Below, piece by piece: positions 31,158 through 36,174 of a stretch of DNA of 36,174 bases. The notes under the pieces were generated by a model that was not told where the DNA came from, searched no databases, and saw only the letters and a program-made list of their open reading frames with translations. Made by a program: the position numbers and the translations under genes. The DNA is from Actinomycetota bacterium (GTDB taxonomy: Bacteria; Actinomycetota; Actinomycetes; Streptosporangiales; Streptosporangiaceae). The DNA lies in NCBI GenBank assembly GCA_021324595.1, contig JAJPIV010000138.1, positions 1 to 36,174 on the forward strand, given 5' to 3'. Numbering within the stretch: position 1 is the stretch's first letter; every line of letters starts with the position of its first letter.

Positions 31158-31184
31158 GCCCGGGAGCGAGCCGGGTTCCCGGGC
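31158..31184. terminator. Hairpin between exporter and histidine kinase
   Basis: GCCCGGGA (31158-31165) pairs with TCCCGGGC (31177-31184) with an 11-base loop, directly after the ATPase stop and before the convergent kinase stop. Confidence 0.6.
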
Positions 31185-31200
31185 GGGATCGGCCGCCCGG

Positions 31201-33189
31201 TCACGGCGTGCCGTCGCCCGGCGGCCGTGGCCTGGGCAGCGCCGGGCGCGGCGACCGGGCCGCCGCCGGGTCCTCGGTGGCCGCGCCGGCGGGCTGCGGC
31301 CCGGGATCCCCGTTGGCCGCGCCCGGCGGGACCGCGCCGGCGCGGCACAGGGTCAGCCGCATGATCGTCCCGCCACCCGGGCGCGGCGCCGCGGTCACCT
31401 CCCCGCCCTGCGCCCGGGCAAGCTGGCGCACGATGTACAGGCCGAGGCCGATGCCGCCGAAGCGGCGCCGGTCACCTGCCTCGCCCTGGACGAACCGCTC
31501 GAAGACCCGCTCGGTGTCGGCGGCGGCGATCCCGATGCCCTCATCGGCCACCGACACCTCGATCAGGTGCCCGGCTGCCCGCGCGGCGACGGTGACCGTC
31601 CCGCCGTCCGGGGAGTACTTGAGCGCGTTCTCCAGCAGCTGGCCGAGGATGCCATCGGTGGCGGCCGGGTCCCCGTGCGCCTGCGGCAGGTCCGCGTCGA
31701 TCTTCGTGGTCACCACGTGCCTGTCGGACAGCGGCCGGAACGCGGCCACCGCGTCCCGTACCACCGCGGCGAGATCGAACGGGCGGTTGCTGACCGTCAG
31801 CCGGTTCGCTCCGGCCCGCGAGCCGAGCAGCAGCTGGTCGACCAGCCTGGCCAGGGACTCGGCCCGTTCCGCGATCGTCCGCACCGCGCTGCGCCGGTCG
31901 GAGTCGGGCAGGTCGTCCCATCGGTTCGCGAGCGTTCTCGCGAAGCCCTGCACCACGGTGATCGGGGTCCGAAGCTCGTGGCTGGTGGTCGCCAGGAACA
32001 GGTCCTTGGCCTCGTCGAGCTCCTTGGCCGCGGTGACGTCGCGGAAATCGACCACCTTCTCGTCCCGGCCTTCGAGGGCAGTGCAGAGCACGCCGACCCA
32101 GCGGCCGTTCGCCAGGCGGCAGGTCAGCGTGGCGCCCGGCCCGGGGACGGGGAACGGCGGCGGCGCGCCGATCGCTTCCGCGGCAGGCACTCCGGTCAGC
32201 TCCTGGGCCGCGGGGTTCCACTGCCGGACCCTGCCGTCGCCGTCGAGCACCGCGATCCCGTCCGGGCTGCCGTCGATCACCGCCCGCTCGTGCGCGCGCT
32301 GCCTGACCAGGTCGGCGAAGGCCGTGGCGTTCGACAAGGCCACGCTGGCGTGCCCCGCCAGCAGCTCGAGCAGCTCGAGGTCGATGTTGCCGGCCTTGCG
32401 GCCCGAGTACAGCGCGTAGAGCGCGCCGTAGGGCCGGCCCGCCACGTAGGACAGGCTCAGCGTGATCGTGTGCAGCCCGGGCAGGGCCGACCAGATCAGG
32501 TCGTCGAACTTGCCCGTCGGGCCGGTCCGCATCAGCACGCTCTTGCCTGATCGCATCAGCTCGCCCACCAGGCTGGTGGGCAGGTCCGCGGTCCGCCCGC
32601 GCAGGTCACCCGGCAGCCCGTCCACGGAGACCAGCCGCAGCCTGTCGCCCTCGATGAGCACGAAGCCGCCCGCGTCCGCCCTGGTCAGCTCCCGCAGGCT
32701 CGCGGCGATCCGGTCCAGCACGGCCTCCAGGTCCAGCTCGGCGGTGATGTCGGCGACCACGTCGCCGAGCCTGCGCACCATCCTGGCGCGCTCGGCCATG
32801 TAGTGGCGGACCGCGGCGTCCTGGCCGCTGCGGTGGCAGACGCTGATCCAGCCCAGCCACTCACCTGAGGCGCCGGTCAGCGCGCTGGTGTCGATCCGCA
32901 GGTCGAGCACCTCGCCTGCCTTGCTGACCCGCCTGGTGGCCAGCGAGACGCTGCCGCCCGCCGCGACCCGCTCCAGCACGGCGCTGTGCTCGGCCCGCAG
33001 CTCCCTCGGGATGATGGGCGGCTCGAGCCCCAGCACCTCGGCCGCGCTCCATCCGAACATCCGCTCGGCGGCTGGATTCCACAGGCACACGGCCCGGTCC
33101 CGGCCCAGCGCGATGATCGGAGCGGCGGCGCACTCGATCACGGCCCGCGCCGTGGCATCGAGCCGCGCCTGGTCCGACCCCGCGGCCAC
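31201..33189 (-). CDS. Sensor histidine kinase, PAS-GAF-PAS-HisKA-HATPase
   Basis: 662 residues without membrane helices. Order: PAS (about 15-120, CLWNPAAERMFGWS), GAF (about 145-290, with VADITAELDLEAVLDRIA), second PAS (about 300-390, VRQWNPAAQELTGV), HisKA with phospho-acceptor His404 in SHELRTP, then HATPase_c (N-box QLLENALKYSPDGG, G1 VADEGIGI, G2 GGIGLGLYIV). The Pro/Ala-rich C-terminal tail has no domain. GTG 33189 has GGAGG 6 bases upstream; the open frame further upstream overlaps the divergent lipoprotein gene and is not coding. No response regulator is adjacent, so it is an orphan. The ligand of the PAS/GAF domains is unknown. Confidence 0.88.
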   Translation of the reverse strand: MAAGSDQARLDATARAVIECAAAPIIALGRDRAVCLWNPAAERMFGWSAAEVLGLEPPIIPRELRAEHSAVLERVAAGGSVSLATRRVSKAGEVLDLRIDTSALTGASGEWLGWISVCHRSGQDAAVRHYMAERARMVRRLGDVVADITAELDLEAVLDRIAASLRELTRADAGGFVLIEGDRLRLVSVDGLPGDLRGRTADLPTSLVGELMRSGKSVLMRTGPTGKFDDLIWSALPGLHTITLSLSYVAGRPYGALYALYSGRKAGNIDLELLELLAGHASVALSNATAFADLVRQRAHERAVIDGSPDGIAVLDGDGRVRQWNPAAQELTGVPAAEAIGAPPPFPVPGPGATLTCRLANGRWVGVLCTALEGRDEKVVDFRDVTAAKELDEAKDLFLATTSHELRTPITVVQGFARTLANRWDDLPDSDRRSAVRTIAERAESLARLVDQLLLGSRAGANRLTVSNRPFDLAAVVRDAVAAFRPLSDRHVVTTKIDADLPQAHGDPAATDGILGQLLENALKYSPDGGTVTVAARAAGHLIEVSVADEGIGIAAADTERVFERFVQGEAGDRRRFGGIGLGLYIVRQLARAQGGEVTAAPRPGGGTIMRLTLCRAGAVPPGAANGDPGPQPAGAATEDPAAARSPRPALPRPRPPGDGTP

Positions 33190-33342
33190 CGTACGCCTCC
33201 GCCACACGCCCCTATGGTCGCACCGGTCGGCGCGTCGCGGCCCCGAATGACAACCAGGCCAGCGGAAGGACGGCGCAGGTCGGGACGGTGCGTGCCAGGA
33301 TGGCCGCGGACGCGGGAACCGGTCCGGGCGGCGCCGCGTCCA

Positions 33343-33804
33343 ATGGCCATGACAGTCATGCGAGCCAGGCACGCGCTGGCGGCCTGCGCCGTGGCCTGCG
33401 CCGTGGCGGCGGCCGGGTGCGGGACGGTGCCCGCGCCTGGCGCAGGCGGGCACGGCGCTGGCGGCACCCCCAGGGCCAAGGTGGATCTGGCGTTCACGCT
33501 CAGCGGCTACGGGCACGCCGCTCCCCTGCACCGGACGCTGCGCTGCGATCCGCCCGGTGGCACCGAGCCTCAGCCGGCGGTCGCGTGCCGGGTGCTGCTG
33601 CGGCTGAAGCACCCGTTCGCGCCGCTCCCCAAGGGCATCGCCTGCCCGATGATCATTGGCATCGGCGGGCGGATCGTGGTCACCGGCACCTGGTTCGGCC
33701 AGCGCGTTCACCGCGTGATCCTCGACGGCGGCTGCGACTTCGGCCTGTTCCACACGGTCAGCACGCTCCTGCGCTGGCCGCCGCCGGCGGCCGGCCCTAT
33801 TTGA
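33343..33804 (+). CDS. Lipoprotein resembling subtilisin inhibitor (SSI family)
   Basis: 153 residues. N-terminal signal with basic MRARH, hydrophobic Ala/Val core and lipobox AAGC (Cys26), so lipid-anchored. The mature part has LRCDPPGGTEPQPAVACRVL and CPMIIG, then VVTGTWFGQRVHRV and GGC. In SSI the disulfide Cys pairs are spaced about 15 and 30; here they are 14 and 30 apart. The CPM step also fits SSI, where the reactive-site Met follows Cys-Pro. It should inhibit subtilisin-like serine proteases at the cell surface. The start may be ATG 33349 or 33358 instead. The stop overlaps the convergent Fpg gene by 8 bases. Confidence 0.72.
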   Translation: MAMTVMRARHALAACAVACAVAAAGCGTVPAPGAGGHGAGGTPRAKVDLAFTLSGYGHAAPLHRTLRCDPPGGTEPQPAVACRVLLRLKHPFAPLPKGIACPMIIGIGGRIVVTGTWFGQRVHRVILDGGCDFGLFHTVSTLLRWPPPAAGPI

Positions 33805-34687
33805 GCAGCCGGGACATGCGCCGGTCGGCCAGCGGCTTGCCCCCGGTCTGGCAGGTCGGGCAGTACTGCAGCGCCGAGTCCGCGAACGACACCTCGCGGA
33901 TCACGTCCCCGCATGCGGGGCAGGGCTGGCCGGCCCTGCCGTGCACGGCCAGGCCGGCCTTCTTCTCCGCCTTCAGGTCCGCGGCGCGCAGGCCGGCCGA
34001 GCGCTCCACGGCCGAGCGGAGCGTGCGCACCATCACCGCGTGGAGCGCGTCCGCCTCCTCCCGGCTCAGGCTCGAGGCCAGCCGGAACGGCGACATCCGC
34101 GCGGCGTGCAGCACCTCGTCGGAGTAGGCGTTGCCGATGCCCGCGATGACCTTCTGGTCGCGCAGCACCCCTTTGATCTGGGTCCGGCGTCCCGCCAGCA
34201 GCCCGGCCAGCACCTCGGCGGTGAACTCCGGCGCGAGCGGGTCCGGGCCGAGGGAGGCGATGCCCGGCACCTGCCGCGGATCGCGCACCAGGTGGATCGC
34301 CAGCCGCTTGCGAGTGCCCGCCTCGGTCAGGTCCAGCCCGGCGCCGTCGGCGAACCGTACCCGGAAGGCCAGCGGCCCCCTTCCCGGCCGCGGCGGGGCC
34401 GGCGGAAGCTCATCGCGCCACCGCAGCCAGCCTGCCCGCGCCAGGTGGATGACCAGGTGAAGCGCGCCCCCGCCAGCGCCCGCCGCGTCGCCGGGCGCCA
34501 CGGCAAGGTCGAGGAACTTCCCGCGGCGGGCGGCACCGGTGACCTCCGCTCCGCGCAGCGCGGCGAGCGGCGGGTCGTAGGTCTTCAGGACGGAGAACTC
34601 CGCCACGTCCGCCCGGTCGATGACCCGGCCGACCGCTCGCTCACGCAGGTCCGCCGCGAGGGCCTCAACTTCGGGAAGCTCCGGCAC
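33797..34687 (-). CDS. Fpg/Nei-family DNA glycosylase
   Basis: 296 residues. The N-terminal PELPEVEAL supplies catalytic Pro2/Glu3 after Met removal; Lys57 (RRGKFLDL) is the conserved catalytic Lys of Fpg. The helix-two-turn-helix has LRDQKVIAGIGNAYSDEVLHAARMSPFR. The C-terminal zinc finger has CPACG (256, 259) and CPTCQ (276, 279), but the usual Arg two residues before the second CxxC half (GRSTxxC) is not seen (SALQYC). It should excise oxidised bases. GTG 34687 is used; the preceding ribosome site is weak. Divergent from tRNA-Leu. Confidence 0.9.
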   Translation of the reverse strand: MPELPEVEALAADLRERAVGRVIDRADVAEFSVLKTYDPPLAALRGAEVTGAARRGKFLDLAVAPGDAAGAGGGALHLVIHLARAGWLRWRDELPPAPPRPGRGPLAFRVRFADGAGLDLTEAGTRKRLAIHLVRDPRQVPGIASLGPDPLAPEFTAEVLAGLLAGRRTQIKGVLRDQKVIAGIGNAYSDEVLHAARMSPFRLASSLSREEADALHAVMVRTLRSAVERSAGLRAADLKAEKKAGLAVHGRAGQPCPACGDVIREVSFADSALQYCPTCQTGGKPLADRRMSRLLK

Positions 34688-34752
34688 GATACCGATTCTG
34701 CCTCAGCCCCGCGGATGCGAGCGCAGCGGCGCGGGAGGCCAGCCGCCGGCCG

Positions 34753-34838
34753 TGGTGGGCGAGGAGGGATTTGAACCCTCACGTCCTCGCGGACACACGG
34801 ACCTGAACCGTGCGCGTCTGCCGTTCCGCCACCCGCCC
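34753..34838 (-). tRNA. tRNA-Leu (anticodon CAG), CCA encoded
   Basis: Class II tRNA. Acceptor GGGCGGG pairs with CTCGCCC (one G-U), discriminator A, anticodon loop TTCAGGT gives CAG (reads CUG). Long variable arm and T-loop TTCAAAT are present. Unlike the three tRNA-Ser genes here, CCA is encoded (34753-34755). Its place directly upstream of fhaA matches the conserved actinobacterial arrangement. Confidence 0.95.
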
Positions 34839-34920
34839 GGGGCACTGGAAGGTTAGCACGCCGCGAGCTATGCCATAGCGCCGATACCATCGAAGGCAGC
34901 CGCGGGAGAGGAGGTGCACG

Positions 34921-35670
34921 GTGGGAGTCCTGCAGCGCTTCGAGAGCCGTCTCCAGGAGATGTACGACGGCGGCTTCGCGCGGGTGTTCAAGTCCGACCT
35001 GCAGCCAACCGAGATAGCGGGCGCCGTGCAGCGCGAGATGGACGACCGGGCCGCGATCGTGGCGCAGGGCCGCACCCTGGTGCCGAACGACTTCGTCGCG
35101 GAGATCTCGCAGGCCGACTTCGATCGCCTTCAGGTGTTCGCCGACAACCTCGGCATCGAGCTGGCGACCCTGGCCAGGGAGCACGCCCGGGAGCAGGGGT
35201 ACTCCTTCGTCGGCCCGGTGCGGATCCGCTTCGAGCCCGCGCCCGACCTGGCGGTCGGCACGTTCCGCGTCCGCTCCGGCGTGATCAGGGGCACCACGGT
35301 CGAGGACGGCGAGATCCGCCGCCCGGCCAGCGACCTGCCCGTCCCGCAGCAGGGCTTCCCCGGGTCCCCGAGGCTGCTCGTGTCCGGCTCCGAGCCGGGG
35401 GGCGCCACCTCGCGGACGTTCCCGCTCACCTCGCCGCTGACCATCCTCGGCCGCGGCACCGACTGTGACCTGCGCCTGGTCGACCAGGGGGTCTCCCGGC
35501 ACCACGCCGAGATCCGGGTGGAGGACGGCGACGTCGTCCTCGTGGACCTCGGATCCACCAACGGCACGTTCGTGAACGGGCAGCCGATCCGGAGGGTGTC
35601 GCTGACCGATGGTGCTCGCGTTACCCTTGGCCGCACGACCCTGGTGTTCCGCCGGGATCCCGCCTACTGA
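34921..35670 (+). CDS. fhaA: FHA-domain protein, DUF3662 type
   Basis: 249 residues. N-terminal DUF3662 domain begins MGVLQRFESRLQEMYDGGFA; the C-terminal FHA domain has ILGRGTDCDLRLVDQGVSRHHAEI and DLGSTNGTFVNG, all key phosphothreonine-binding residues kept. In Mycobacterium FhaA is bound by PknB-phosphorylated proteins such as MviN and controls peptidoglycan synthesis. The central linker is short compared with the mycobacterial protein. GTG 34921 has GGAGGTG 9 bases upstream. It begins the fha-pstP-rodA-pbpA-pkn type cluster, of which fhaB follows. Confidence 0.95.
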   Translation: MGVLQRFESRLQEMYDGGFARVFKSDLQPTEIAGAVQREMDDRAAIVAQGRTLVPNDFVAEISQADFDRLQVFADNLGIELATLAREHAREQGYSFVGPVRIRFEPAPDLAVGTFRVRSGVIRGTTVEDGEIRRPASDLPVPQQGFPGSPRLLVSGSEPGGATSRTFPLTSPLTILGRGTDCDLRLVDQGVSRHHAEIRVEDGDVVLVDLGSTNGTFVNGQPIRRVSLTDGARVTLGRTTLVFRRDPAY

Positions 35671-35696
35671 GGAACAGGAAGACCGCCAGGAAGTCC

Positions 35697-35768
35697 GTGA
35701 CGCCGCGGCCGACGCACACGCCGACGAACGCCTACGGCTGCCGGCTACCGAAGGACTCAATGACCTGA
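35697..35768 (+). CDS. 23-codon ORF between fhaA and fhaB, coupled to fhaB
   Basis: GTG 35697 is preceded by CAGGAAG. The 23-residue frame (MTPRPTHTPTNAYGC at its start) stops at TGA 35766-35768, which shares its last base with the fhaB ATG (TGATG). fhaB has no clear ribosome site of its own near the ATG. It may be a translational coupler rather than a functional peptide. Its codons are less G/C-biased than real genes here. Confidence 0.35.
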   Translation: MTPRPTHTPTNAYGCRLPKDSMT

Positions 35769-36174
35769 TGAACCCGCTCACCCTCGATCTGCTGAAGCTG
35801 GCGTTCCTCGCCGTGCTCTGGCTGTTCGTCATCGCCGCGGTGGGGGTGGTCAGGACGGACCTGCTGGATCAGCCCGCGTCGCCGCGCAAGCAGCGCCGCG
35901 CCGCGCGCCGCGCGCCGCGCTCCGCGCGGCCGGCCGGGCCGGCCAGGCCCGCCCGCCCGGTCAGGCCCGGGCGCGGCACCCCGAGGGTGCTGCTGGTCAC
36001 CAGCGGCGATCTCGCCGGCACCACGATCGAGCTCGGCGACCAGCAGATCACCATCGGGCGGGCCGCGGACGCCACGCTCGTGCTGACCGATGACTACGCC
36101 TCCAGCCGGCACGCCAGGCTGTACCCGCAGAACGGCACCTGGATCGTCGAGGACCTCGGCTCCACCAACGGGAC
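35768..36174 (+). CDS. fhaB: FHA-domain membrane protein, 3' end cut by window
   Basis: First 135 residues only. One N-terminal hydrophobic helix (MNPLTLDLLKLAFLAVLWLF and onward, to about residue 28), a basic Arg/Pro/Ala linker, then the start of an FHA domain (ITIGRAADATLVLTDDYASSRHARL, DLGSTNG at the window edge). Matches FhaB, which in other actinobacteria precedes pstP, rodA, pbpA and pknAB. ATG 35768 is shared with the stop of the small ORF upstream. Confidence 0.93.
   Translation, partial: MNPLTLDLLKLAFLAVLWLFVIAAVGVVRTDLLDQPASPRKQRRAARRAPRSARPAGPARPARPVRPGRGTPRVLLVTSGDLAGTTIELGDQQITIGRAADATLVLTDDYASSRHARLYPQNGTWIVEDLGSTNG

Noticed and set aside
31201-33753. Longer 850-codon version of the histidine kinase
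   Set aside because: The extra N-terminus overlaps the divergent lipoprotein gene, is low-complexity, and a good ribosome site marks GTG 33189.

Overview
The window is very GC-rich with strong G/C at third codon positions. It carries a chromosomal backbone typical of Actinomycetota: a bacterial proteasome activator (Bpa), tadA with its actinobacterial partner protein, a SigE70-type sigma factor, CtaG, a Wzm/Wzt-type exporter, a tRNA-Leu directly upstream of fhaA, and fhaA followed by fhaB. From memory of actinobacterial gene order (for example Mycobacterium, with the tRNA-Leu beside fhaA and bpa close to an rfbE/rfbD-type ABC pair), this suggests a region not far from the origin of replication. 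I cannot assign a genus.

Layout. 1-1924: end of a NiCoT nickel/cobalt permease facing a convergent aquaporin. 2186-9877: a self-contained catabolic block made of a GntR/FCD regulator, an OxlT-like oxalate/formate-family MFS transporter, and a four-gene operon (8538-9608 gamma-delta, 7234-8514 alpha, 6173-7234 beta, 4969-6180 NuoF-like flavoprotein). 9878-10338: no convincing gene. 10339-13552: tRNA-Ser(CGA), tadA and its partner, a small membrane protein, a bPH2-like membrane protein, an unknown 105-residue protein, a mini zinc-ribbon protein and tRNA-Ser(GCT). 13816-19834: acyl-CoA ligase, sigma factor, a Cys-rich protein coupled to a MauE-like membrane protein, and an AAA ATPase. 20041-24448: CtaG, tRNA-Ser(TGA), a probable transposase remnant, a secreted collagen-like protein, a quinone oxidoreductase and Bpa. 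24470-28900: pheA coupled to a glycosyltransferase, a STAS protein, a 58-residue membrane protein, a degenerate arginine-deiminase homologue and an RsbW-like kinase. 28901-29227: no gene seen. 29228-36174: a Wzm/Wzt-type exporter with a leaderless mini-ORF, a PAS/GAF histidine kinase, a subtilisin-inhibitor-like lipoprotein, an Fpg/Nei glycosylase, tRNA-Leu(CAG), fhaA and the start of fhaB.

Most interesting system. The 2-oxoacid oxidoreductase genes look like oxalate oxidoreductase, an enzyme I know from the acetogen Moorella. The alpha subunit has YPIRP where pyruvate enzymes have YPITP, and an Arg 78 residues later. Both match the oxalate-binding Arg31/Arg109 as I recall them. The gamma and delta domains are fused, giving three core subunits. 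The transporter has a Lys and an Arg where OxlT has its oxalate-binding pair. The transporter gene and the enzyme operon each carry the same 23-bp element upstream (22 of 23 bases identical), and parts of it recur in reverse order before the GntR gene. The operon ends with a NuoF-like FMN/[4Fe-4S] subunit that could pass oxalate electrons directly to NAD+. The proposal is an oxalate import and oxidation regulon that makes NADH and CO2 without the CoA-dependent Frc/Oxc route, in an actinobacterium.
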